Of a stretch of 64,000 bases of DNA, positions 53,493-63,591 are shown in pieces; the first letter of the stretch is position 1, and each line of letters begins with the position of its first letter. The notes under the pieces were generated by a model. That model saw only the letters and a program-made list of their open reading frames with translations, ran no database searches and was not told the origin of the DNA. The position numbers and the translations under genes are program-made. Source of the stretch: Myxococcus hansupus (GTDB lineage: Bacteria > Myxococcota > Myxococcia > Myxococcales > Myxococcaceae); NCBI RefSeq assembly GCF_000280925.3, contig NZ_CP012109.1, positions 6,220,501 to 6,284,500 on the forward strand. Reading direction: 5' to 3'.

Positions 53493-54431
53493 CTACACCG
53501 TGGCGGACAGGCGCCCGGCGGCGTCGCGGAGCGTGACGACCTCGCGATCCGCCTTCAGCCAGCCGAACACCTCGCGCAGGCGCGCCATCTTCTGGGAGGC
53601 GCTGACGCGCAGGTCCCGCTGCTGCCGGACCAGCTCCGGGGGAATCCCATCCGAGGCGTCCAGCACGTCGACGCCGTGGAGTTCGAAGTTGAAGAGGGTG
53701 TCCCGGCGGCACGTGCGCCAGAGCTGGCGCAGGGAGGCGCGGGGCAGCGTGGTGGCGAAGGTGCCGATGAGCGGGAAGCGCAGGGCGGGCGTCACCGTCA
53801 TGGGCAGCTCCAGCACGGTGCCCTCGCCCCGACGGTAGGGCTGCGCCGGGTCCGGCCGGTACGGCGCCCGGGGCGCCAGCAGCACGCGGGGCGTGTCCAG
53901 CACGGAGCGGGACGGACGGCCCAGCACCGACAGCGCTCCCATCACCGCCGCCTTGGCCGCGTAGTACGGCGCGGCGGGAAACGCCGACGAGCCGTAGCGG
54001 TAGCCCAGCGCCGCCGTGGCCGCGTACAGGTCCGCGTTCAACGTGTAGCCCGGGGCCCGGAACCCCACGGGACGCGCACCGGTGGCGGCGAGGATGGCCG
54101 CGTCCGCGCGCGACAGGTCCTGGAGGATGGCCTCCGCCCCCCGCCGCGTCAGGGCGTAGTCGTGGGCATGGCTGTGGCTGGCCACCTCGATGCCCGCTTT
54201 GTGGGAGGCGCGCATGCCCACCGCGGCGGCGGGGTCGGATTCCAGGTCCTCGCCAATGACGAAGAAGGTCCCCGGCGCGCCCAGCCCGTCCAGCAGCTCG
54301 CGGAAGCGGGGCACCGCCACCGCGTGCACCAGCGAACGGGCGCGGTCGTCGAGCATCGACTCCGGCAGCCCGTGAATCCGGCAGTAGTGAGGCAGCGAGT
54401 CGAGGTCGACGGAGATGGACGCCAGCCGCAC
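53493..54431 (-). CDS. Polysaccharide deacetylase-family protein
   Basis: The GTG ending at 54431 (GAGGGGCGCACC upstream) gives 312 residues. The NodB-type motifs are SISVDLDSLPHY for the catalytic Asp, SHSHAHD for the metal His pair, and GFRAPGYT. The C terminus is unusual, with HGVDVLDASDG. It removes an N- or O-acetyl group from a glycan or lipid-linked sugar. It starts 17 bases after the glycosyltransferase stop. Confidence 0.85.
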   Translation of the reverse strand: MRLASISVDLDSLPHYCRIHGLPESMLDDRARSLVHAVAVPRFRELLDGLGAPGTFFVIGEDLESDPAAAVGMRASHKAGIEVASHSHAHDYALTRRGAEAILQDLSRADAAILAATGARPVGFRAPGYTLNADLYAATAALGYRYGSSAFPAAPYYAAKAAVMGALSVLGRPSRSVLDTPRVLLAPRAPYRPDPAQPYRRGEGTVLELPMTVTPALRFPLIGTFATTLPRASLRQLWRTCRRDTLFNFELHGVDVLDASDGIPPELVRQQRDLRVSASQKMARLREVFGWLKADREVVTLRDAAGRLSATV

Positions 54432-54448
54432 GGTGCGCCCCTCCCCGC

Positions 54449-55159
54449 TCAGGTCCCGCGCACGCGGATGACGTAGAACAACTTGCCCACGTTCTTGAGC
54501 ACGTTGGGCACGCGCTTGAACAGGTGGATGGACGGCTGACGCTTCTCGTGGAGCTGGATGGGAATCTCCATCACGCGGAGCCCCTCGCGCCACGCGCGGA
54601 TGACGAACTCGCTGGCGAACACGTCCATGTCCACCACGCACTTCTGGATGACGGGCAGCAGCGCCTCGCGGCGGAACGCCTTCAGGCCGTGCGTGTCGGT
54701 GCCCTGGAAGCCCAGCGCCACCTTCAGCAGCTTGTTGTGCACCCGCGTAGCGGCCCGGCGAATCAGCGGGCGCTGATCACTGGCGCCCTTGGCCGCCTTG
54801 GAGCCCACCACCATGTCCGCCTCGCCCCGCTCCAGCCGCGGCAGCGCCGCGTCGTAGAAGGTCAGGTCGCACAGGTCGATTTCATCGCAGATGACGTAGG
54901 TGCCTCGGGCCTTGAGGATGCCGGCCTTGAGCGCCACCCCGTAGTTGGGCGTCTCCGAATGGAACCAGCGCAGGCGCGGATTCTTCGCGCACAGGTCCTC
55001 GAGGATGGTGGTCGTCGCGTCGCGCGAGCCGTTCTCCGCGAAGATGATTTCGTAGTCGAGCCCGCGTGCATCCAGCCCCTGGCGCAACTCCTCCGCCGCC
55101 GAGGCGATGATGGACTCCTCGTTGTAGACAGGAATGACGACGGTGAGGTGCGGGGCCAT
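54449..55159 (-). CDS. Family 2 glycosyltransferase
   Basis: The 236-residue protein begins LTVVIPVYNEESIIASAAEE, and the metal motif region is CDEIDLCD with the strand around it. EIIFAENGSRDATT is the nucleotide segment. It lacks membrane helices, so it likely transfers a sugar to a polyprenyl or glycan acceptor at the membrane face. With the deacetylase and epimerase genes it resembles sugar-lipid modification systems such as ArnC-ArnD. Confidence 0.88.
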   Translation of the reverse strand: MAPHLTVVIPVYNEESIIASAAEELRQGLDARGLDYEIIFAENGSRDATTTILEDLCAKNPRLRWFHSETPNYGVALKAGILKARGTYVICDEIDLCDLTFYDAALPRLERGEADMVVGSKAAKGASDQRPLIRRAATRVHNKLLKVALGFQGTDTHGLKAFRREALLPVIQKCVVDMDVFASEFVIRAWREGLRVMEIPIQLHEKRQPSIHLFKRVPNVLKNVGKLFYVIRVRGT

Positions 55160-55232
55160 GAACTCGAATCGGGATGGCTAACACGCCCCAAGCCACCCGT
55201 CGACACATTGCGACGGGTGGGCAGGAGAGATG

Positions 55233-56546
55233 TCAACCGTTGAGTGTCCTCGCGCACGCACGCCCAGCGAGGATGGCGTCCTCCATGGAGGAGTACTCCC
55301 ACTGCCCGTAGCGGCCGGCAATCTGGATTCCGGCATGCTCCAGGAAGCGCAGAATCTCCGTCTTCGCCGGACCATAGGCCTCGTCGTAGAGCACGTAGGC
55401 GTGGGGAATCTCGCGCGCCTGGGCGAAGAGAACGTCGTCCGCGGAGTGAATCATCTGCGAGCGCACCAGGTCCTCCACGGCGTACTTCTCCGCGGCGGCC
55501 GGGGACAGCTCACCGTGGTGGCTGTACTCCACGTAGAACGTGGACGTGTCCGGCGGCGCCAGCGGCGCGTACACGGCGGAGGGCGAGCCGATGCGGTACG
55601 TGTGGAACTCCGGCTCCGGCAGGTAGATCCAATGCCAGGGCTGGCGGTTGGCGCCCTTGGCGCCCACGGCCACGTAGGTGACGGTGGTGGCGCGAAGCTG
55701 CTTCGCCGCGGCCTGCACCGCGTCGGGCACACCGGACTCGCTCTGGGCCAGCAGCTTCACCAGCCCCGGCAGCGAGATGCTGGACACCAACCCCGCATAG
55801 GGCTGCACGGTGCCGTCCGACAGCGTCACCTTCCGGGCCTTCCAATCGACGGAGGTGGGCTCGGTGTGCGTGCTGAGCTGACCGCCCTTCAGGTGGCTGA
55901 GCATGGCGCGGGCGAGGCTCTCGATGCCGCCCTCGCGCGGGTACAGGAAGGACGCGTTGTAGCCCACGGCGTCGCTGCCGGCGCCCAGGGCCCCATCCAC
56001 CACTTCCTTGAGGTTGGGGCGCGGCACGAAGCGGCCCACCCAGGCGGCGGACATCTCGCGCGGGTGCACCGTCCAGAGCTTCTGGTTGTAGGGCACCATG
56101 AAGTTCTTCGCGAAGCCCTCCCCCATGTAGCGGAGGATGAACTCCTCGAAGTTGGTCGGCTCGCGCTCGCGCAGCGCACGGCCCTTCTCACCGTAGACGG
56201 CCTCGACGTAGCCGGTGAGGTTCTCCGCCACCACCTCCGGTGGCAGGCCGTGCGTGTTCACCTGGTACGGGAAGCGGGTGAAGACGCCGCGCGTGAAGAT
56301 GCCCGCCTTGCGCTGGATGCGGACCATCTGATCCGGCAGCCACAGCGTGTTCACCAGGGCCTGGATCTCCGGATCCCTCAAGTGGAGCCAGTGACCGGTG
56401 GGGTCGAAATAACACCCCTGGATGACCTCGGTCTTGATGAGACCGCCGACCCGGTCGGACTTCTCGATGAGTCGCCAGGGCTTGTTCAGGAAGTGGGCGG
56501 TGGACAGGCCCGCGAGGCCCGCGCCCAGAATGACGATGGGTTCCAT
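55233..56546 (-). CDS. FAD-dependent amine oxidase/UDP-galactopyranose mutase-like oxidoreductase
   Basis: The 437-residue protein has the FAD-binding start EPIVILGAGLAGLSTAHFL and VGGLIKTE, and the sequence TGHWLHLRDPEIQALV, like NAD(P)-binding amine oxidases and protoporphyrinogen or UGM-type proteins. The C terminus ends GRYGQWEYSSMEDAILAGR. It is the first gene of the leftward envelope-type run. The reaction is not fixed by sequence. Confidence 0.85.
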   Translation of the reverse strand: MEPIVILGAGLAGLSTAHFLNKPWRLIEKSDRVGGLIKTEVIQGCYFDPTGHWLHLRDPEIQALVNTLWLPDQMVRIQRKAGIFTRGVFTRFPYQVNTHGLPPEVVAENLTGYVEAVYGEKGRALREREPTNFEEFILRYMGEGFAKNFMVPYNQKLWTVHPREMSAAWVGRFVPRPNLKEVVDGALGAGSDAVGYNASFLYPREGGIESLARAMLSHLKGGQLSTHTEPTSVDWKARKVTLSDGTVQPYAGLVSSISLPGLVKLLAQSESGVPDAVQAAAKQLRATTVTYVAVGAKGANRQPWHWIYLPEPEFHTYRIGSPSAVYAPLAPPDTSTFYVEYSHHGELSPAAAEKYAVEDLVRSQMIHSADDVLFAQAREIPHAYVLYDEAYGPAKTEILRFLEHAGIQIAGRYGQWEYSSMEDAILAGRACARTLNG

Positions 56547-56752
56547 ACGAGGGCGGGTCTACCACCTTCCACTCCGGGAGCGGCGAAACGAACGCGGGGT
56601 GCTGACCGGTGGAACGCGGGGGCCCTCGCCCGCTCGCTCGGGAGGGTGCGGTTCAACCTCCTCGTGCGCGTTCTTTCCGGGCTGGAAACGCCTCTGGTAG
56701 CCTGCGCGCACCGCGAAGGCGCTCGGTCCCCCTCTCGCGAGCTCGGAACCCC

Positions 56753-59700
56753 ATGAAAGTCTCCTGCCCGTCTTGCCAGACGAACTACAACATCGATGAC
56801 AAGCGGATCCCCCCGGGCGGCGCGAAGCTCAAGTGTGCCCGGTGCCAGACCACGTTCCCCATCAAGCTTGATGCGGTGAGCGCGCCCCCGGCGACCGAGG
56901 CCGCCGTTCCCCTCCCGGGAACGTCCGCGCCCGCCCCGCAGGCCCCCGCGCCCCAGGCCGCCGCCATCCCGCTGCCCGGTGCCGCGTCTCAGGCCGCCGC
57001 CATCCCGCTGCCCGGTGCCTCGTCCCAGGCCGCCGCCATCCCGCTGCCGGGGGCGGCCTCGCACGCTGCGGCCATCCCGCTGCCGGGTGCCGCTGCGCCC
57101 CAGGCTGCCATCCCCCTGCCGGGAAGCCCCGCATCTCAGGCCGCCGCCATCCCGCTTCCAGGTTCGCCCGCGGCTGCCGGAGCCATTCCGCTGCCGGGTT
57201 CGTCCGCCGCCATCCCGCTGCCGGGTGGCCCTGGGGCTGCTGGAGCCATCCCGCTGCCGGGTGCCCCTGCGTCTGCCGGAGCCATCCCGCTTCCGGGTTC
57301 GCCCGCGCCTGCCGGAGCCATCCCGCTGCCGGGCACCGCCGCGCCCCAGGCCGCCATCCCACTGCCGGGCGCACCGACGGGCGCTGGCGCCATCCCGCTG
57401 CCCGGAGTGCCCGCTGGCGCGCAGGCCATCCCCCTCCCGGGTGCCACGGCCGGAGCCATCCCCCTCCCGGGCGCCACTGCCGGTGCCATCCCCCTGCCGG
57501 GTGCCACTGCCGGCGCCATCCCGCTGCCCGGAGCGCCCGCGGCCCAGGCCGCCATTCCGCTTCCTGGAGCCGCTGCCGGCGCCATTCCCCTGCCGGGCGT
57601 CTCCGATCCATTCGGAGCCGACCCCGGTGCCGCCATTCCCTTCCCCGGCGGCGACCCTGAGCCCGATCCGTTCGCCTTCGACATGAGCGAGCCCGAGCAG
57701 GCCGCCCCGCAGCCGGACGCGTTCGGCTTCGACATGGGCACGCCCGCCGGAGCCGCCCCCGAGGAGGACGCCTTCGCCTTCGACATGAGCTCGCCGGCCG
57801 AGGCCGCGGCGGCCATGCCGCAGTCCGGCGGAGATGTCTCGCTCGACGCGTTCGGGGGGTACGACGAGGACCCCGTCCAAGAGACCCGCGACGTGACCCG
57901 CGTGGTCGCCATTCCGATGCCGACCGACGCCTTCCGCGAGCCGCCCGCTCCGGACTCCGGTTATGGCGTGAACGAGCCCGCGGGCACGGCGCGCGACTTC
58001 GACTTCGACACCACCGAAGCCCCCGCGGAAGACGCCTCGCAGGGCTACGGGGTCGACGCGCCCGCCGGCACGGCGCGCGACTTCGACTTCTCCGACGACG
58101 CCCTGCCCGTTCCCGTGGAGGCCGCGCCCCCCGAGGACGCGTTCGCCTTCGACATCGAGTCGCCCACGGGCGACGCGCAGGCCGCGGTTCCCGAAGCGGA
58201 CCCGTTCGCCCTGCCGCCGCCCGCCGCCAGCGCGCCCATGGACGACCCGTTCGCCCTGCCTCCGCAGGAGGACGCCTTCGCGCTGCCGCCGCATCCCGAC
58301 GCGTACGCGATGCCCTCGGCGCCCGAGGACTCACCCTACGCGATGCCGCCGCCCGCGGCTGGCGCGCCCTCGTTCGACTTCGACGAGCTGCCTGTGCCCG
58401 CGAACGGGGACCCGTTCGCCCTGCCGCCGCCCGCCGCGGACTTCTCCGACCTGCCCGCGCCCGCGGCGCCCCAGGCCTTGGAGTTCGCGGACCTGCCGAC
58501 CCCGGCCGCGCCCGCTCCGGACCTTTCGTTCGACTTCAACGAGCCCCCGGCGCCCTCGGCGGACCCGTTCGCCGTCGACTTCAGCGCGCCTCCGCCGGCC
58601 GCGGATCCGTTCGCCGCGGACTTCGGCTCCGTCCCGTCCGGGGACCCGTTCGCCGTCGACTTCAGCGCCCCGCCTCCGGCCGCGCCCGCTCCCGCGGCGG
58701 ACCCGTTCGCCATCGACTTCGCAGAGCCCACCGCGCCCCCGGTCTCCGTCAACCCGGCGGTGGACTTCGGCGACGTGGACTTCGGCTCGCCCGCGCCGTC
58801 GCCCTCCATTCCGGACTCGCTCGAGTTCGACCCCACCGCCCGGCCGGATGACGACCTGGAGGCGGACCTCTCCGACCCGCTGCCGCCGCCGCCCAACGCC
58901 GGCCCCGCGGACGGCCTGGAGATGCTGTCCTTCATCGACGACGCCGCGGGCAAGGAGAGCGGCGCGCAGGCCGGCGCCAAGGTGCGCCGTTTCCACGTCC
59001 GCCGCCGCTCCGGCAAGGTGTTCGGCCCGTTCGACGAAGGCGTCATCGTCAAGATGCTCGAGGACGGGCAGCTCCTGGGGAACGAGGACGTCTCGCTCGA
59101 CTCGGAGGCCTGGTCCGCCATCGGCACGGTGCCCACCTTCGCCGCCGCCATCCAGCGGCTGATGGAAGGGCCCGCCAAGCTGGTGACGCCCACCGCGGCC
59201 CCCGCCACCACCGTGGTCGACGCGCCCCATGTGGAAAGCGCCAGCCCGCAGGCCAACATGCGGCGCCTGGAGCAGCTCTACGAGGGCCGCATGGCCGCGG
59301 TCTCCGTGGTGGACCGCAGCGGCCACACGGAGAAGTGGAAGAAGCGCATCCCCGCGATGATCGCCGCCGGCGTGGTGGTGGTGGTGGCGGGCATCGGCGC
59401 GGCCACGGAGTTCGGAACGCGCTACGGCGCCTTCGGCCGCCGTGCCCTCTTCCCCGCGCGCATCTCCAGCGGCACCGCCGAGGCCAAGCAGGTCGAAGAG
59501 GTCCAGAAGGCGCTGCTCCAGGACACCTTCGAGAGCTACAAGCAGGCCCGCGAGCTCAGCGCCCAGGTGCTCCAGAAGAAGGAGTACCCGGAGGTCCGCT
59601 CGCTGTGGTGCCAGTCGGTCTATTACCTCCAGCGCCGCTACGCCGCGGGCAACCCCAACGAGATGACCCGCTGCCGGCAGGACCTGGCGGAAATCGGGAT

Positions 59701-61735
59701 GCTGGGTGAGAAGGACGTGGCCGTCATCAAGGCGTCCGCGGCCATCGCCCTCACGGGTCGCCAGGCCGATACCATCATCCCCACCCTCAGCGGCGCCTAC
59801 AGCCGGGAGGACACCCAGGGCGACCTGGAGCTGGCCTTCCTGCTGGCCGAGGCCTACGGCCAGAAGCGCGACGAGAAGCGCGCCCTGGACACGTTGAGCA
59901 AGGTGCTCGCGAAGGACCCCAAGTCCGCCAAGGCCCACCACGCCGTGGGCAACCTGCACCAGGCCGCCGACCGCGCCGACGAGGCCGTCGCCGCGTATGC
60001 AGCCGCCCTGGAAGCGGACCCGAAGCACGTGGCGTCCGCCGTGGAGCTGGCCGCCGTGGAGCTGCTGGTCCGCAAGGACGTCGCGAAGGGCACCGAGGCC
60101 GTGGAACGGGCGCTCGCCACGGACGTGCAGTCCGCGCTGGGGCCCGCGGAGCTGGCCCGGGCCCGGGGACTCAAGGGCGTGGCGCTGTTCCAGAAGCACC
60201 AGCCGAAGGAGGCCGAGGCCGAGCTGAAGGCCGCCCTGGAGATGGACGGCAAGTCGCCCTTCCTTCGCGGCCAGCTCGCGCGCGTGATGCGGGCCCAGCG
60301 CAACTTCGACGCGGCGCTCCCCATCTACGAGGCGCTGGCGGCGGAGGAGGCCGGCAACCTCGAGTTCGCGGACGGCCACATCACCGCGCTGGTGATGACC
60401 GGCAAGATGCAGGACGCGCTGGAGGCGGTGAAGAAGGCGAACGGCGTGTTCCCCAACGAGGCCCGCATCGCCTACCTCTACGGCCGCATCGAGGACGCGC
60501 TGGACAAGCTCGCCGACGCGGAGGGGCACTACAAGCGCGCCATCGCCGCGGACGAGAACCTGGTGGAGGCGCGCCTCTACCTGGGCCGCTTCTACCTGGC
60601 CCAGCGGCGCAACGCGGAAGCCCGCGGTCAGCTCGACGAGGCCGTGAAGCGGGCGCCGGAGCATGCCGGCGTGCGCGCGGGCCTGGGCGAACTGGCCCTG
60701 GCGGAGAACAACGCGCTGCTGGCCCAGCAGGAGTTCGAGCGGTCCGTGAAGATCGACCCCATCCTCGCCGACGCCCACCTGGGCCTGTCGCGCGTGGCCC
60801 TGCTGACGGACGACCTGGAGACGGCGAAGTCCGAGGCCAACCGCGCCCTGGAGCTGGACCCGCACCTGCTCAAGGACGGCCGGCTGCAGCGCGGCCTCGT
60901 GCTGTGGCGGCTGGGGCAGCTCGAGGAGGCCGTGGCCGAGCTGGAGAAGGCGAAGACGGAGGACCCCCGCTCCACCACGATTCCCATCACGCTGGGCGCG
61001 GTGCTCCTGGAGCGCGGTGACCTGCCGGGCGCGGAGAGCAACCTGGGCCTCGCGCTGAGCAACGAGCCCTCCAACCACGAGGCGCTCTACTACCTGGCGC
61101 TCGTCAAGGCGAAGCGGCTGGAGTTCACCCAGGCGATGGACAACATGCGCAAGGCCGTGGAGCGCGCGCCCAACCGCCCGGACTACCACTACGCCTACGG
61201 CGTCATCCTGCGGGACGCGAAGAACCTGCCGGACGCCATGGCCGCCTGGCGCAAGGCCGTGGAGCTGGACCGCAACCACGCGGACGGCCACGAGGCGCTG
61301 GGCCACGCCCTGCTGGAGAGCAGCCAGTTCGATGAGGCCATCGCCGCGTTCGAATCCAGCCTGAAGGCCGACCCCCGCCGCACCCGGGTGCTGGGCTCCA
61401 TTGGCGACGCCTACTTCGCCGCCGCCCGCTGGAACGACGCCATCAAGCGTTACCAGTCCGCCCTGAAGGCGGACCCCAAGCTGGCCTACGTCTATTACAA
61501 GGTCGCCCGCGCCTTCACCGAGCAGGCCCAGCACGCCAAGGCCATCGACTGGTACCGCAAGGCCACCAATCTGGAGCCGGAAAACCCCATGGCCTACTAC
61601 TACCTGGGCTTCGCGTATAAGGAGCGGAACAAGAAGCGCGAGGCCGTCCAGGCCTTCAAGGACTACCTGTCGCGCAAGCCGAACGCGACGGACAAGAAGG
61701 ACATCGAGGACGAAATCTACGACCTGCAGAACTGA
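56753..61735 (+). CDS. Giant zinc-ribbon, IPLPG-repeat, GYF-like, TPR protein
   Basis: From ATG 56753 the protein has 1660 residues. Residues 1-40 are an MJ0042-type zinc ribbon (Cys at 5, 8, 28, 31). Residues about 51-297 are 21 IPLPG-type motifs separated by Ala/Gly/Pro. Acidic Asp/Phe/Pro repeats follow to about 720. A GYF-like domain lies near 745-805 (GKVFGPFDEGVIVKMLEDG). One membrane helix is near 868-888, then long TPR repeats to the end. The zinc ribbon and GYF-like domain recall GltJ/AgmX of the Myxococcus gliding machinery, but the TPR tail is different. It is probably an envelope-spanning scaffold. Confidence 0.85.
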   Translation: MKVSCPSCQTNYNIDDKRIPPGGAKLKCARCQTTFPIKLDAVSAPPATEAAVPLPGTSAPAPQAPAPQAAAIPLPGAASQAAAIPLPGASSQAAAIPLPGAASHAAAIPLPGAAAPQAAIPLPGSPASQAAAIPLPGSPAAAGAIPLPGSSAAIPLPGGPGAAGAIPLPGAPASAGAIPLPGSPAPAGAIPLPGTAAPQAAIPLPGAPTGAGAIPLPGVPAGAQAIPLPGATAGAIPLPGATAGAIPLPGATAGAIPLPGAPAAQAAIPLPGAAAGAIPLPGVSDPFGADPGAAIPFPGGDPEPDPFAFDMSEPEQAAPQPDAFGFDMGTPAGAAPEEDAFAFDMSSPAEAAAAMPQSGGDVSLDAFGGYDEDPVQETRDVTRVVAIPMPTDAFREPPAPDSGYGVNEPAGTARDFDFDTTEAPAEDASQGYGVDAPAGTARDFDFSDDALPVPVEAAPPEDAFAFDIESPTGDAQAAVPEADPFALPPPAASAPMDDPFALPPQEDAFALPPHPDAYAMPSAPEDSPYAMPPPAAGAPSFDFDELPVPANGDPFALPPPAADFSDLPAPAAPQALEFADLPTPAAPAPDLSFDFNEPPAPSADPFAVDFSAPPPAADPFAADFGSVPSGDPFAVDFSAPPPAAPAPAADPFAIDFAEPTAPPVSVNPAVDFGDVDFGSPAPSPSIPDSLEFDPTARPDDDLEADLSDPLPPPPNAGPADGLEMLSFIDDAAGKESGAQAGAKVRRFHVRRRSGKVFGPFDEGVIVKMLEDGQLLGNEDVSLDSEAWSAIGTVPTFAAAIQRLMEGPAKLVTPTAAPATTVVDAPHVESASPQANMRRLEQLYEGRMAAVSVVDRSGHTEKWKKRIPAMIAAGVVVVVAGIGAATEFGTRYGAFGRRALFPARISSGTAEAKQVEEVQKALLQDTFESYKQARELSAQVLQKKEYPEVRSLWCQSVYYLQRRYAAGNPNEMTRCRQDLAEIGMLGEKDVAVIKASAAIALTGRQADTIIPTLSGAYSREDTQGDLELAFLLAEAYGQKRDEKRALDTLSKVLAKDPKSAKAHHAVGNLHQAADRADEAVAAYAAALEADPKHVASAVELAAVELLVRKDVAKGTEAVERALATDVQSALGPAELARARGLKGVALFQKHQPKEAEAELKAALEMDGKSPFLRGQLARVMRAQRNFDAALPIYEALAAEEAGNLEFADGHITALVMTGKMQDALEAVKKANGVFPNEARIAYLYGRIEDALDKLADAEGHYKRAIAADENLVEARLYLGRFYLAQRRNAEARGQLDEAVKRAPEHAGVRAGLGELALAENNALLAQQEFERSVKIDPILADAHLGLSRVALLTDDLETAKSEANRALELDPHLLKDGRLQRGLVLWRLGQLEEAVAELEKAKTEDPRSTTIPITLGAVLLERGDLPGAESNLGLALSNEPSNHEALYYLALVKAKRLEFTQAMDNMRKAVERAPNRPDYHYAYGVILRDAKNLPDAMAAWRKAVELDRNHADGHEALGHALLESSQFDEAIAAFESSLKADPRRTRVLGSIGDAYFAAARWNDAIKRYQSALKADPKLAYVYYKVARAFTEQAQHAKAIDWYRKATNLEPENPMAYYYLGFAYKERNKKREAVQAFKDYLSRKPNATDKKDIEDEIYDLQN
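56903..57652 (+). repeat. Coding repeat array for IPLPG units
   Basis: About 21 units of a short GCCATCCCGCTGCCGGG-type core separated by 9-24 bases encode Ala-Ile-Pro-Leu-Pro-Gly. Neighbouring units are very similar, including three back-to-back identical AIPLPGATAG units, so expansion and contraction by slippage is likely. Confidence 0.85.
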
Positions 61736-63151
<1,416 letters not shown>

Positions 63152-63244
63152 GTCTGAATCCGGCTTGCAACGCGCGAAGAATCAGGTAGAAGGGCGGCCC
63201 CACGGACGTCGGTCCGGGGGGTGCCAAGTCGGCCCCGGTGGTAT

Positions 63245-63331
63245 GGAGGCGTGGCCGAGCGGTTGAAGGCAGCGGTCTTGAAAACCGCAGAGGGTGAAAG
63301 CTCTCCGTAGGTTCGAATCCTACCGCCTCCG
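63245..63331 (+). tRNA. tRNA-Ser (anticodon UGA)
   Basis: The 7-base acceptor stem GGAGGCG pairs with CGCCTCC (63324-63330), with discriminator G. The anticodon loop CTTGAAA gives UGA, and a long variable arm (about 20 bases) is typical of tRNA-Ser. The T loop is GGTTCGAATCC. CCA is not encoded. Confidence 0.95.
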
Positions 63332-63375
63332 AAGTTTTGTTCTTGAATTTGTTGGCTCTTTGACAGAGAAGAGTT

Positions 63376-63465
63376 GGAGAGATGGCCGAGAGGCTGAAGG
63401 CACAGGTTTGCTAAACCTGCATACTCGAAAGGGTATCGAGGGTTCGAATCCCTCTCTCTCCGCCA
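63376..63465 (+). tRNA. tRNA-Ser (anticodon GCU)
   Basis: Acceptor GGAGAGA pairs with TCTCTCC, followed by G and an encoded CCA. The anticodon loop TTGCTAA gives GCU, and the variable arm (ATACTCGAAAGGGTATCG) is long. It lies 44 bases from the first tRNA-Ser. Confidence 0.95.
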
Positions 63466-63495
63466 CTTGTTGTTGTAGCAGCGCCGGAAGAAAAT

Positions 63496-63569
63496 GCTCC
63501 CTTAGCTCAGCTGGATAGAGCGTCGGACTACGAATCCGAAGGCCGGAGGTTCGAATCCTCCAGGGAGCG
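63496..63569 (+). tRNA. tRNA-Arg (anticodon ACG)
   Basis: Acceptor GCTCCCT pairs with AGGGAGC, with discriminator G. The anticodon loop CTACGAA gives ACG, the bacterial tRNA whose A34 is converted to inosine by TadA. CCA is not encoded. The tadA gene begins only 22 bases downstream. Confidence 0.95.
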
Positions 63570-63591
63570 CACTTCTTTCGAGCAGTTCTCC

